Positions 8,402-17,053 of a DNA stretch of 64,000 nucleotides are shown here, one piece after another. The position numbers and the translations under genes were made by a program. Position 1 is the stretch's first letter, and each line of letters starts with the position of its first letter. The DNA comes from CAVSRC01 sp963750065 (GTDB lineage Bacteria; Pseudomonadota; Alphaproteobacteria; Rhizobiales; Kaistiaceae). The stretch covers positions 124,001 through 188,000 of the forward strand of contig CAVVPK010000034.1 in NCBI GenBank assembly GCA_963750065.1, in the 5' to 3' direction. Below the pieces are notes generated by a model that searched no databases, was not told the origin of the DNA, and was given only the letters and a program-made list of their open reading frames with translations.

Positions 8402-9372
8402 GGCGCGGCATCTTCGGAGGCGTCGGCCTCATCATCATCGCCGTCATCGGCTTCCTGCTCTATCTCAGCATGTTCATCGTCGATCCGACGCAGCAGGCGC
8501 TGGTCCTGCGCTTCGGCGAGGTGGTGGCCCCGCTCGGCCATCCGACGCGCACCGTCGACAAGCCGGGTCTCTACTGGCGGCTGCCACTGATCGACAATGT
8601 CGAATATTTCGACAAGCGCATCCTCGACCTCGACTCGCCGCCGCTTGAGATCATCGCCTCCGACCAGAAGCGGCTGGTGGTCGATGCCTTCGGCCGCTAC
8701 AAAATCGTCGATGCGCTGAAGTTCTTCCAGTCGGTGGGCACCGTGATGGTGGCCCAGTCCCGGCTTTCGGTCATCCTCAATTCGGCTGTGCGCCGGGTGC
8801 TCGGCGATGCCAGCTTCATCCAGCTGGTGCGTGACGAGCGCGCGCAACTGATGGCCAAGATCACCGAGCAGGTGGGCAAAGAGGCGGTCGGGCTCGGCAT
8901 CCAGATGATCGACGTGAAGATCCGCAGCGCCGATCTGCCGGCGGCCAACAGCCAGGCGATCTATCAGCGCATGCAGACCGAGCGCCAGCGCCAGGCGACC
9001 GAGATCCGCGCTCAGGGCGAGCAGGCGGCACGGCGCATCCGCGCCGAGGCCGACCGCCAGGCGACGGTCATCGTGGCCGATGCCAATGGCGAGTCCGAAC
9101 AGTTGCGCGGCGAAGGCGAGGCCAAGGTCAACGAGATCTATGCCAAGGCCTTCAGCAAGGATCCGGAATTTTTCGACTTCTACCGCTCGATGCAGGCCTA
9201 TCAAGCGGGTCTGAAGTCTTCGGACACGCGGCTGGTGCTGTCGCCCAATTCCGAGTTCTTCCGGTATTTCGGCAATTCTGCCGGCGTGCCAACGGGCGGG
9301 CAGCAGGCTGCGCCGCAACCGCCGGCAGCCAAGCCGCCCGCTGCGGTCGCCCCGGCACCAGCCGGTCAGTAG
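8398..9372 (+). CDS. hflC: HflC, subunit of the FtsH-modulating membrane complex
   Basis: Partner of HflK in the HflKC-FtsH assembly. The 324-residue protein has a single N-terminal membrane helix (IFGGVGLIIIAVIGFLLYLS, residues 4-23), then the band-7/SPFH domain (VDPTQQALVLRFGEVV, LIDNVEYFDKRILDLD, the long helix RQRQATEIRAQGEQAARRIR), followed by DPEFFDFYRSMQAYQ, a stretch conserved at the end of HflC. The C-terminal tail is rich in Ala, Pro and Gln, typical of alphaproteobacterial versions. It is translationally coupled to hflK, and the Do-type protease gene follows after 175 bases, a common local order in Rhizobiales. Confidence 0.96.
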   Translation: MRRGIFGGVGLIIIAVIGFLLYLSMFIVDPTQQALVLRFGEVVAPLGHPTRTVDKPGLYWRLPLIDNVEYFDKRILDLDSPPLEIIASDQKRLVVDAFGRYKIVDALKFFQSVGTVMVAQSRLSVILNSAVRRVLGDASFIQLVRDERAQLMAKITEQVGKEAVGLGIQMIDVKIRSADLPAANSQAIYQRMQTERQRQATEIRAQGEQAARRIRAEADRQATVIVADANGESEQLRGEGEAKVNEIYAKAFSKDPEFFDFYRSMQAYQAGLKSSDTRLVLSPNSEFFRYFGNSAGVPTGGQQAAPQPPAAKPPAAVAPAPAGQ

Positions 9373-9547
9373 GCGTCCGGTCGCGTAACGCATTCGTGTC
9401 GGAACGGCGGCGCCATCCTTGTCGCCTTTCCGCCCTAATTCGCGCATGATTGGTCGAGCATATTGACCGCGATTCATCCGGCGCGGGGACGCCGGACGGC
9501 GCCGCCGGGCGGGCGATGCCGGGTGGTGTGATCAGGAGGTAGGACCC

Positions 9548-11041
9548 ATGGCGCGACTGTCTTATGGGTTGTCTCGGCTGGCCGCCGCTGTGGCCGTCGG
9601 CGTGATCGCGGTCAGCGTTTCGGTGCCGGCCGCCGCGCGCGGGCCGGAATCGGTTGCCGACGTTGCTGCGCCGCTGCTCGAAGCCGTCGTCAACATTTCG
9701 ACAACGCAGACCGTCGGCGGAACGAGCAGTGCCGTGCCGGGCCCGAAGCTGCCTGACGGTTCCCCGTTCCAGCATTTCTTCGACGAATTCAACGGCGGCA
9801 AGGGCGGCGACAACGTCCCGCATCGCGTTCAGTCGCTCGGCTCCGGCTTCGTCATCGACCCGTCAGGGCTGATCGTCACCAACAATCACGTCATCGAGGG
9901 CGCCGACGAGATCACCGCGAATTTCAACGACGGCACCAAGCTGACCGCGACGCTGGTCGGTCACGACGACAAGACCGATCTGGCGCTGCTCAAGGTCACG
10001 GCGGACAAGCCGCTGACCGCGGTCAAGTTCGGCGATTCCGGCAAGATCCGGGTCGGTGATTGGGTGATGGCGATCGGCAACCCGTTCGGCCTCGGTGGCA
10101 CGGTAACGCTGGGCATCGTTTCGGCCCGCAATCGCGACATCAATTCCGGCCCCTACGACAACTTCATCCAGACCGACGCTTCCATCAACCGCGGCAATTC
10201 GGGCGGGCCGCTGTTCGACATGGACGGCGAAGTCGTGGGCATCAACACGGCGATCATCTCGCCGACCGGTGGGTCGATCGGCATCGGCTTCGCGGTGCCC
10301 TCTGAGATCGCCATCGGCGTTGTCGACCAGTTGCGCCAGTTCGGCGAGACGCGGCGCGGGTGGCTCGGCGTGCGCATCCAGCAGGTGACCGAGGAGGTGG
10401 CACAGGGCCTGTCGATGGTGGGGCCGCCGCGCGGCGCGCTGGTGGCCGGCGTCGACGCCAAAGGCCCGGCGGCCGAAGGCGGCATCCAGGCCGGCGACGT
10501 CATCCTCACCTTCGACGGCGAGGCGATCGATTCGATGCACGACCTGCCGCGCATCGTGGCGGAGAAGCCGGTCGGCAAGCAGGTGACCGTGCAGGTACTG
10601 CGCAGCGGCAAGGAACAGGACGTCACCGTCACCCTCGGTCGGCTCGAGGAAGTCGACAAGGTGGCGGCTGCGCCGGCGGCCGATTCCGGTGCCAATCCGG
10701 CACCGCCACCGGATCTCGCTCCGGCGCCGATGGTCTCGACCGGGACGCTTGGCCTGACCCTGTCCGACCTCTCGCCCGACACCCGCAGCCAGTACGGCAT
10801 CGACGATACGGTCACTGGCGGCGCGGTGGTCACCGGCGTTGCCGACGGCAGCCCGGCCGCGGACAAGCGGATGCAACCAGGCGACGTGATCATCGAGATC
10901 AACCATGAGGCCGTGACGACGCCCGACGACATCACCCGCGCGATCGACGCGATGAAGGCGGACGGGCGCAAGGACGCATTGCTCGCCGTCCAGAACAAGG
11001 ACGGCATCCAGCGCTGGGTGTTTCTGCCGCTCGACCAGTAA
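9548..11041 (+). CDS. periplasmic Do-type serine protease (DegP/HtrA family)
   Basis: A 497-residue envelope protease/chaperone that degrades or refolds damaged periplasmic proteins. The signal peptide covers about residues 1-29 (SYGLSRLAAAVAVGVIAVSV, cleavage near AAA-RG). The trypsin-like domain shows the catalytic triad: His in VTNNHVIEGAD (about residue 116), Asp in DDKTDLALLKV (about 146) and Ser in INRGNSGGPLFD (about 221). Two PDZ domains follow (about 275-365 and 395-490), separated by a Pro/Ala-rich linker. The RBS is AGGAGG at 9535-9540. It may be co-transcribed with hflKC, but 175 bases separate them. Whether it is DegP or DegQ cannot be decided. A bidirectional terminator lies just downstream. 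Confidence 0.95.
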   Translation: MARLSYGLSRLAAAVAVGVIAVSVSVPAAARGPESVADVAAPLLEAVVNISTTQTVGGTSSAVPGPKLPDGSPFQHFFDEFNGGKGGDNVPHRVQSLGSGFVIDPSGLIVTNNHVIEGADEITANFNDGTKLTATLVGHDDKTDLALLKVTADKPLTAVKFGDSGKIRVGDWVMAIGNPFGLGGTVTLGIVSARNRDINSGPYDNFIQTDASINRGNSGGPLFDMDGEVVGINTAIISPTGGSIGIGFAVPSEIAIGVVDQLRQFGETRRGWLGVRIQQVTEEVAQGLSMVGPPRGALVAGVDAKGPAAEGGIQAGDVILTFDGEAIDSMHDLPRIVAEKPVGKQVTVQVLRSGKEQDVTVTLGRLEEVDKVAAAPAADSGANPAPPPDLAPAPMVSTGTLGLTLSDLSPDTRSQYGIDDTVTGGAVVTGVADGSPAADKRMQPGDVIIEINHEAVTTPDDITRAIDAMKADGRKDALLAVQNKDGIQRWVFLPLDQ

Positions 11042-11067
11042 GCCGGCGTCGCCCGCACGGCTTTTTC

Positions 11068-11095
11068 AAAGGGCGGTCCGCGGGCCGCCCTTTTT
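11068..11095. terminator. bidirectional intrinsic terminator
   Basis: AAAGGGCGG, an 8-base loop and CCGCCCTTTTT form a GC-rich stem (GGGCGG 11071-11076 with CCGCCC 11085-11090) with A's before and T's after it. It sits between the stop of the Do-type protease (11041) and the stop of the convergent GNAT gene (11095), so it can end both transcripts. Confidence 0.85.
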
Positions 11096-11661
11096 CATTT
11101 TCCGGCCTGCCAATCCTCGCGCTTCAGCCGGTAGAGCACGTGGCGCGACAGCTTGTGGTCCGGCGGCAAACGCGGATGCAGGAAATCGTCGGCGGGGTCG
11201 TGGGTCATGCCGATCTTCTCCATCACCCGGCGCGAGGGCCGGTTCCACTCGGCGGTGAAGGAGACCAGCGCGTCGAGATCGAGCGTGCCGAAGGCGTGCG
11301 CGACCACCGCGCGGGCGGCCTCGGTGGCGTAACCGTGGCCCCAGACTTCGCGCGCCAGCCGCCAGCCGATTTCCACGGCCGGGGTGAAATGGGCCTCGAA
11401 GGTCGGATGGGCGAGGCCGACATAGCCGATGAAGGCGCCGCTTTGCTTCACTTCAACGGCATAGAGGCCGTAGCCATTGGCAGCGATGCCGGCCTGGTTG
11501 CGGGCCAGGAAGGCGTTCGACTCGGCGCGATCGAGCGGGTGGGAGAAGAACTCCATGACGCGCGGATCGCGATTGATCGCAGCAAACGGTTCGGCGTCCG
11601 CGTCCGTCCATTCACGCAGCTTCAGGCGCAATGTAACGATGTGGACGCGCGGCTCAGTCAA
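11095..11661 (-). CDS. GNAT-family N-acetyltransferase (RimJ/RimL-like)
   Basis: A 188-residue acetyltransferase of the RimJ/RimL group, which acetylates N-termini or small molecules. TLRLKLREWTDADAEPFAAI forms the N-terminal strand/helix, EIGWRLAREVWGHGYATEAA is the acetyl-CoA motif A (about residues 98-117), and SFTAEWNRPSRRVMEKIG is the typical motif B with the N-x-x-S pattern. The proposed start is TTG at 11661, which overlaps the stop of the DUF1015 gene by eight bases; upstream frame extension to 11736 is over-long and lies in the DUF1015 gene. The overlap implies translational coupling with the DUF1015 gene. Its substrate is unknown. Confidence 0.85.
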   Translation of the reverse strand: MTEPRVHIVTLRLKLREWTDADAEPFAAINRDPRVMEFFSHPLDRAESNAFLARNQAGIAANGYGLYAVEVKQSGAFIGYVGLAHPTFEAHFTPAVEIGWRLAREVWGHGYATEAARAVVAHAFGTLDLDALVSFTAEWNRPSRRVMEKIGMTHDPADDFLHPRLPPDHKLSRHVLYRLKREDWQAGK

Positions 11662-12868
11662 GGACGTGGCTGACCATGCCGTCGGCGAGCTTGGGTTCGA
11701 ACCAGGTCGATTTCGGCGGCATGATGCCGCCGGCATCGGCGACTGCGATCAGGTCATCCATCTGGGTCGGATAGAGCGCGAAGGCGACGGCCATCTCGCC
11801 TGAGGCGACGCGGCTGGCGAGTTCGCTCAAGCCCCGGCCGCCGCCGATGAAGTCGATGCGCTTGTCCTTGCGCTGGTCGGTTATGCCGAGCAGCGGCTCG
11901 ATGACGTTGCCGGTCAGCAGCGAGATCGGCAGCCGGCCGATCGGATCGGTGGGGATGAGATCGGGCCGGATGGTGAGCTTGTACCAGCGCTTGTCGAGGA
12001 CCATGCCGAATTCGCCGGCAGCAACCGGCCGCACCTCGGCATCGGCGGGTGTGACGGTGAAGGCCTTGCCGAGCGCCTCGATGAATTGCGCCGGGCTCAT
12101 GCCGGCAAGGTCGCGGACGACGCGGTTGTAATCGAGAATGGTCATCTCATGATGGGGAAAGATGACCGAGAGGAAGTATTGCGCATGGGCCGTGTCGCGC
12201 TTCTCAGCGACGCGGGCGGCGGCGGCCGAGCGATGGTGGCCGTCGCAGATGTAAAGCGCCGGTAGCGCGTCGAAGGCCTGGGTGATGGCAGCAACCTCGG
12301 TCTTGTCGTCGACGATCCACAGCTGGTGGCGGACACCGTCCCCGGCGGTGACGTCGATCAGCGGCGCGCCGTCGGCGGAACGGGCGATCAACGAATCGAC
12401 CTCAGGCGCCGTCGGATAGGCGTGCATGACCGGCCCGGTCTGCGCATCGATGGCCTCGATCTGGCGGACGCGGTCGTCCTCCTTGGCGTGGGTGGTCAGC
12501 TCGTGCTTGCGGATGCGGCCGGATTCGTATTCGGCGACCGATGCCACCGCAGCGATGCCGGTTTGCACATGGTCCTGCCGGGTGAGCCGGTAGACGTAGT
12601 AGCAGGGGCTCTGGTCGCGGATGAGAACCCGCTCGGCGATCATGCGGCGGAAGTTCTCGGCCGCCTTGGCATAGACCGCGTCGGCGTAGGGGTCGGTCGC
12701 CGGGTCGAGGTCGATCTCGGGCTTGGAGACATGCAGGAAGCTCCAGGGATTGCCCCGGGCCCGCTCACGCGCCTCGGCGCTCGACAGAACGTCATAGGGC
12801 GGGGCAAGTACCTCGGCAGCGCGCGCCGGCGCCGGGCGCAGCGCGCGAAAAGGCTGGATCAGGGGCAC
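11654..12868 (-). CDS. DUF1015 family protein
   Basis: A 404-residue conserved protein of unknown biochemical function. Family landmarks: PLIQPFRALRPAPARAAEVL and APPYDVLSS at the N-terminus, a central DGHHRSAAAARVAE motif (about residues 210-223) with Asp and two His residues that could bind metal, and FPHHEMTILDYNRVV soon after. In DUF1015 proteins the DGHHR motif resembles ParB/SbnI-like nucleotide-dependent kinases, so a kinase-like role has been proposed by analogy; nothing here proves it. It is followed by an overlapping GNAT gene. The divergent cyclase gene begins about 145 bases away. Confidence 0.88.
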   Translation of the reverse strand: MPLIQPFRALRPAPARAAEVLAPPYDVLSSAEARERARGNPWSFLHVSKPEIDLDPATDPYADAVYAKAAENFRRMIAERVLIRDQSPCYYVYRLTRQDHVQTGIAAVASVAEYESGRIRKHELTTHAKEDDRVRQIEAIDAQTGPVMHAYPTAPEVDSLIARSADGAPLIDVTAGDGVRHQLWIVDDKTEVAAITQAFDALPALYICDGHHRSAAAARVAEKRDTAHAQYFLSVIFPHHEMTILDYNRVVRDLAGMSPAQFIEALGKAFTVTPADAEVRPVAAGEFGMVLDKRWYKLTIRPDLIPTDPIGRLPISLLTGNVIEPLLGITDQRKDKRIDFIGGGRGLSELASRVASGEMAVAFALYPTQMDDLIAVADAGGIMPPKSTWFEPKLADGMVSHVLD

Positions 12869-13012
12869 AGGGGAACTCCGAGCGAAGATTGACGCGGCGT
12901 CTGTTTAGTCGGCCCGGCGGGTAGATTCAAACCGAACAGAGGCCTTTTTTCGGCGATCGCGGCCCGGCCAGCGGTGCTGGCGCCGCAGCCCGATATCCAA
13001 TACCAATGGCCG

Positions 13013-14785
13013 ATGGCGGACAACGAGGCACCAAATCGCAGGCTTGCGGCCGTTCTGGCGGCGGACGTCGTCGGCTATTCGCGTCTGATGGGGGCCGACG
13101 AGGCCGGCACGTTGGCGGCGCTCAAGCACCATCGCGAGGCGGTGTTCGACCCGGCCGTGGCCGAGCACAAGGGTCGCGTGGTCAAGCTGATCGGCGACGG
13201 CACGCTGGTCGAGTTCGGCAGCGTCGTCGATGCGGTCAAGTGCGCGCTCGCCATCCAGCGCGCGGTGAAGGCGTTGAAGCCGCCGAACGGGGCGGGCATC
13301 ACGCTCAGGATCGGCGTCAATCTCGGCGACATCATCATCGACGGCGACGACATCTATGGCGACGGCGTCAACGTCGCGGCGCGTCTGGAGCCGCTGGCCC
13401 AGCCGGGCGGCGTTTGCGTCTCCTCGATCGTCAACGAGAGCGTCGGCAACCGCATCGACGTTGCCTTCGACGACGGCGGCGAGGTGTCGGTCAAGAACAT
13501 CGCCCGGCCGATCCGGGTATGGAAGTGGCACCCGGACAGCGACCCGGCGCCGGTCCAGGCGCAGGCCACGACCGCAATGGCAGAACCCGCCAAGCCCGAA
13601 CCGCCCTCGATCGCAGTATTGCCCTTCGACAACATGTCGAACGATCCCGAGCAGGAATACTTTTCTGACGGGATCACCGAGGACATCATCACCGACCTTT
13701 CCAAGGTCGCCGGCCTCCTGGTCATCGCGCGCAATTCGAGCTTCGCCTACAAGGGCAAGACCTTCGATATCCGCACCGTCGGACGCGAGCTCGGCGTCAA
13801 GTCGGTGCTCGAAGGTTCGATCCGCCGTGCCGGCAACCGCGTCCGCATCACCGCTCAGCTGATCGACGCGGGAAGCGGCGGCCACGTCTGGGCGGAACGC
13901 TACGACCGTGACCTCACCGACATCTTCGCGGTGCAGGACGAGGTCACCCGCCACATCGTCGAGGCGCTCAAGGTGAAGCTCTCGCCGGTGGAGGCGGCGC
14001 GCATCGCCGACACACCGACCGACAGCCCGGAAGCGCACGACCTGTTTCTCAAGGCGCGCGAACTGATCTATGGGCAGCGCCCTGGCCGCGAGATGTTCGA
14101 TCAGGTCGTTTCGCTCCTGGGCCGCGCGATCGAGATCGATCCCGGCTTTGCCGAGGCCTATGCGGGTCTCGGTATGGCCCACAACCTCGATTTCCAGAAC
14201 CGCTGGACCGGCGCACCCGATGCGTTCGAGCGGGCCGTTCATTTCGCAACGCTCGGCGTCGAAAAGGGCCCCAACGTGCCCTTCGCACACTTCGTCGCGG
14301 CGGTGATGGCGATCTGGTCGCGGGACCTGCCAAAGGCGCGGCAGGAATCCGAGGCGGCGCTGGCGCTCAACCCGAACTTCGCATCCGGGCTCGGCACGAG
14401 CGCGCTCGTTGAAATCTACTCGGGGAACCCCGAGGCGGCGATTCCGATGGCCGAGCAGGCCATACGGCTCGATCCTGGCTTCGTCCACCAGACCCTGCAC
14501 TTCCTGGGGACGGCTTATCTCGTCGCCGGCAAGTACGAGACGGCGGCGGCGACCTTCCGCGAGCGCATCAGGCTGTCGCCAAAGACCGATCTGTCACGCG
14601 GGCTGCTGATCTCCGCCCTCGGCCATCTTGGCGAGGTCGAGGAGGCGCGGCGCGTCGCCGCCGAACTGAAGGAGATCAGCCCGAAATACTCATTCGCCGG
14701 CCATCTCGCCCGGCTGCCGTTCACCAATCCCGCCGATGCCGAGCGCATCAGGGAAGGGTTTGTGAAGGCCGGGGTGGCGGAGTAG
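13013..14785 (+). CDS. class III adenylate/guanylate cyclase with TolB-like and TPR regions
   Basis: Predicted cytoplasmic nucleotide cyclase that makes cAMP (or cGMP). With the ATG at 13013 the protein has 590 residues; a GTG at 12974 would add 13. Domains: cyclase about residues 7-170, with metal-binding aspartates in LAADVVGYSRL and LIGDGTLVEF and the GVNLGDIIIDGDDIYGDGVN segment; a Pro-rich linker; a TolB-N-like region about 197-320 (SIAVLPFDNMSNDPEQEYFS, GITEDIITDLSKV); then tetratricopeptide repeats to the end (AIEIDPGFAEAYAGLGMAHN, ALNPNFASGLGTSALVEIYS, AIRLDPGFVHQTLHFLGTAY). This is a widespread rhizobial cyclase architecture. No membrane segment is seen. It stands alone, divergent from the DUF1015 gene. 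Confidence 0.92.
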   Translation: MADNEAPNRRLAAVLAADVVGYSRLMGADEAGTLAALKHHREAVFDPAVAEHKGRVVKLIGDGTLVEFGSVVDAVKCALAIQRAVKALKPPNGAGITLRIGVNLGDIIIDGDDIYGDGVNVAARLEPLAQPGGVCVSSIVNESVGNRIDVAFDDGGEVSVKNIARPIRVWKWHPDSDPAPVQAQATTAMAEPAKPEPPSIAVLPFDNMSNDPEQEYFSDGITEDIITDLSKVAGLLVIARNSSFAYKGKTFDIRTVGRELGVKSVLEGSIRRAGNRVRITAQLIDAGSGGHVWAERYDRDLTDIFAVQDEVTRHIVEALKVKLSPVEAARIADTPTDSPEAHDLFLKARELIYGQRPGREMFDQVVSLLGRAIEIDPGFAEAYAGLGMAHNLDFQNRWTGAPDAFERAVHFATLGVEKGPNVPFAHFVAAVMAIWSRDLPKARQESEAALALNPNFASGLGTSALVEIYSGNPEAAIPMAEQAIRLDPGFVHQTLHFLGTAYLVAGKYETAAATFRERIRLSPKTDLSRGLLISALGHLGEVEEARRVAAELKEISPKYSFAGHLARLPFTNPADAERIREGFVKAGVAE

Positions 14786-14812
14786 GCGGGCGGCGTCCCG
14801 ATGGCCTGCCTC

Positions 14813-15394
14813 TCAGATGCCGGTGACGAATTTCGCCATGATGACGATGATCGCCACCTGCATGATTCCCTGGCTGGCGACGACGAAAAAATACCCGCCC
14901 ATCAGCTTTCCGATCCTGGCCCCGTCGGGCTGCGGCTTCTGCAGTTCGAAGCAGACGCGGAGATTGGTGGGCAACAGATAGCCGAGACCTTGCACTGTCA
15001 TCACCGCGATCAGCACCAGCGCGGCCCAGACCCAGGCAACCTGCGGCCAGGGCAGCTCGGTGAAGCCGAGCTCGACGGCGAGAAACCAGCCGGCGGTGCC
15101 GGTGATGATGGCCAGCGTCGGCATGAGGAACAGCGTGCGCGGGACGAGATTGAGCAGGACCTGCTTCCGCACTGGCGGGTCGAGTTTCCTCAGCACCGGA
15201 CCGAGCACGAAGCCCATGAACAGGTCGATGCCGGTCCACAGAACGCCGCACATCACATGCACCCAGTTCAGGAACCAGATGCTGCCGCTCATGATGGCCG
15301 CGACCATCACGGCAAAAGCCGCGGCGACGAACCACAGATAGTGGAATCGGATCAGCGACGAAGGCGTTTCCGCTGAAGCAGCGACTGAAGTCAT
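14813..15394 (-). CDS. multi-pass membrane protein of unknown function
   Basis: A 193-residue inner membrane protein. The ATG at 15394 is preceded by a strong GGGGGGAAG ribosome site; an earlier TTG at 15409 would start inside that site. About five hydrophobic segments are visible: residues 19-40 (LWFVAAAFAVMVAAIMSGSI), 41-62 (WFLNWVHVMCGVLWTGIDLF), 88-110, 120-142 and 168-190. HVMCGVLWTG resembles the heme-binding-like helix of DUF2269/CopD-type or urate-oxidase (PuuD) membrane domains, suggesting a possible cytochrome-like fold. It does not appear to be in an operon: neighbours are the convergent cyclase gene and, upstream, the trpB2 terminator. Confidence 0.75.
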   Translation of the reverse strand: MTSVAASAETPSSLIRFHYLWFVAAAFAVMVAAIMSGSIWFLNWVHVMCGVLWTGIDLFMGFVLGPVLRKLDPPVRKQVLLNLVPRTLFLMPTLAIITGTAGWFLAVELGFTELPWPQVAWVWAALVLIAVMTVQGLGYLLPTNLRVCFELQKPQPDGARIGKLMGGYFFVVASQGIMQVAIIVIMAKFVTGI

Positions 15395-15488
15395 GGCGCT
15401 TCCCCCCAATGCATCGGCCGCCCGACGTGCGGCGCGGCGTGCTCTAGCAAGCTAGAGTTCTGACGGCCATTGTGTAGGGCAAGAAGAA

Positions 15489-15515
15489 GGCCCGCCGCCT
15501 TTGGGGCGACGGGCC
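15489..15515 (-). terminator. intrinsic terminator after trpB2
   Basis: Read on the minus strand, GGCCCG-CGCC, a short AAA-containing loop and GGCG-CGGGCC form a near-perfect stem followed by TTCTTCTTG. It starts 27 bases after the trpB2 stop codon. The T-tract is interrupted, so efficiency is uncertain. Confidence 0.65.
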
Positions 15516-15541
15516 TTCGTCTGTTTCGCCTGGCGTCGCGT

Positions 15542-16906
15542 CTACGCGGCGACCTGGGGCAGGCCGGCGAGCGCCAGTTCCAGCGCCGCCTGGTCGTATT
15601 CGCGGTCTTCGAGCTTGCCGGCGAAGTAGTCGGTATAGGCCTGCATGTCGAAATGGCCATGACCGGAGAGATTGAACAGGATCGTCTCCGCCTTGCCTTC
15701 CTTCTTGCAGCGCAGCGCTTCGTCGACGGCGGCGCGGATGGCGTGGCTCGATTCCGGCGCCGGCACGATGCCCTCGGCACGGGCGAAGGTGACCGCCGCC
15801 TCGAAGGAGGCGAGCTGCTTGACGGAACGGGCCTCGATCAGGCCGAGCTGCTTCAGGTGGCTGACCATCGGCGACATGCCGTGATAGCGCAGGCCGCCGG
15901 CATGGAAGGAGGGCGGGATGAAGGTCGAGCCCAGCGTGTGCATCTTGACCAGCGGCGTCAGGTGGCCGGTATCGCCGAAGTCATAGGCATAGACGCCGCG
16001 GGTGAGCGACGGGCAGGCTGCGGGCTCGACGGCGATGGCGCGGACCTTGGCGCCCTCGCGCAGCGTCTTGCCGACGAAGGGGAAGGCGAGGCCAGCGAAG
16101 TTCGAACCGCCGCCGGCGCAGCCGATGACCACGTCCGGCCAGTAGCCGGCCATCTCCATCTGTTCGATGGCCTCGATGCCGATCACCGACTGGTGGATCA
16201 TGACGTGGGTCAAGACGCTGCCCAGCGAGTAGTTGGTGTCGGCGTTCTGGGCGGCGATCTCGACCGCCTCAGAGATGGCGATGCCGAGGCTGCCGGGCGA
16301 ATCCGGGTGCTCCGCCAGGATGGCGCGGCCGGAATTGGTGGTGTCGCTGGGGCTGGCGATGCAGGTCGCCCCGAAGGTCTCCATCAGCGCCCGACGATAG
16401 GGCTTCTGATTGAAGCTGACCTTGACCATGTAGACCTTGACCTCGAGGCCGAAAAGCTCGCCGGCAAAGGCGAGCGCCGAGCCCCACTGGCCGGCGCCGG
16501 TCTCGGTAGTCAGCTTCTTGATGCCGGCTTCCTTGTTGTAGAAGGCCTGCGGCACCGCCGTGTTCGGCTTGTGGCTTCCCGGGGGGCTGACGCCCTCGTA
16601 CTTGTAGAAAATGCGCGCCGGCGTATCGAGCACCTTCTCCAGCCGGCGGGCGCGGATCAGCGGCGACGGGCGCCACAGCTTGTAGATCTCGCGCACAGGC
16701 TCGGGAATCTCGATCTCGCGCTCCTGCGAGACTTCCTGGGCGATCAGCGCCATCGGGAAGATGGCTGCCAGGTCGTCCGGCCCGATGGGCTTGCCGGTGC
16801 CGGGATGCAGCGGCGGCGGTGCCGGCGTGGGAAGATCGGCGGCGATATTGTACCAGGCGCGCGGAATACGCTCTTCCGGCAAGAGATACTTGTATGTGTC
16901 TGACAT
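15542..16906 (-). CDS. TrpB2-type pyridoxal-phosphate enzyme (tryptophan synthase beta-like)
   Basis: A 454-residue PLP enzyme of the TrpB2 branch of tryptophan synthase beta chains. Long N-terminal extension (residues 1-90, YLLPEERIPRAWYNIAADLP) and length above the 400 of TrpB1 are branch features. The PLP lysine lies in YEGVSPPGSHKPNTA (about residue 116), the glycine-rich phosphate cup is IGCAGGGSNFAGL, and SGHGHFDM near the C-terminus is the serine-containing cofactor site. TrpB2 enzymes make tryptophan from serine and indole, sometimes without a TrpA partner; none is encoded nearby, so a salvage or alternative role is likely. The ATG at 16906 follows a GGGGTATA purine-rich stretch. It is divergent from miaA. 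Confidence 0.92.
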   Translation of the reverse strand: MSDTYKYLLPEERIPRAWYNIAADLPTPAPPPLHPGTGKPIGPDDLAAIFPMALIAQEVSQEREIEIPEPVREIYKLWRPSPLIRARRLEKVLDTPARIFYKYEGVSPPGSHKPNTAVPQAFYNKEAGIKKLTTETGAGQWGSALAFAGELFGLEVKVYMVKVSFNQKPYRRALMETFGATCIASPSDTTNSGRAILAEHPDSPGSLGIAISEAVEIAAQNADTNYSLGSVLTHVMIHQSVIGIEAIEQMEMAGYWPDVVIGCAGGGSNFAGLAFPFVGKTLREGAKVRAIAVEPAACPSLTRGVYAYDFGDTGHLTPLVKMHTLGSTFIPPSFHAGGLRYHGMSPMVSHLKQLGLIEARSVKQLASFEAAVTFARAEGIVPAPESSHAIRAAVDEALRCKKEGKAETILFNLSGHGHFDMQAYTDYFAGKLEDREYDQAALELALAGLPQVAA

Positions 16907-17053
16907 GGCTATACCCCGTCCCTTCGGTGCGCTTACGATCGAAGATTGCCAACAACTTATGCCGGTCTTCGCGTCTCTGCCAAGAGCTTGACCGTGCGGC
17001 CATTCGCGGCCGAAACAATTGTTCCCGGTTGGCGACCCTGGTGTGAAAATCGC

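Noticed and set aside
12905..14500. 531-codon minus-strand frame over the cyclase gene
   Set aside because: Antisense shadow of a well-supported cyclase; composition and lack of motifs match other shadows.
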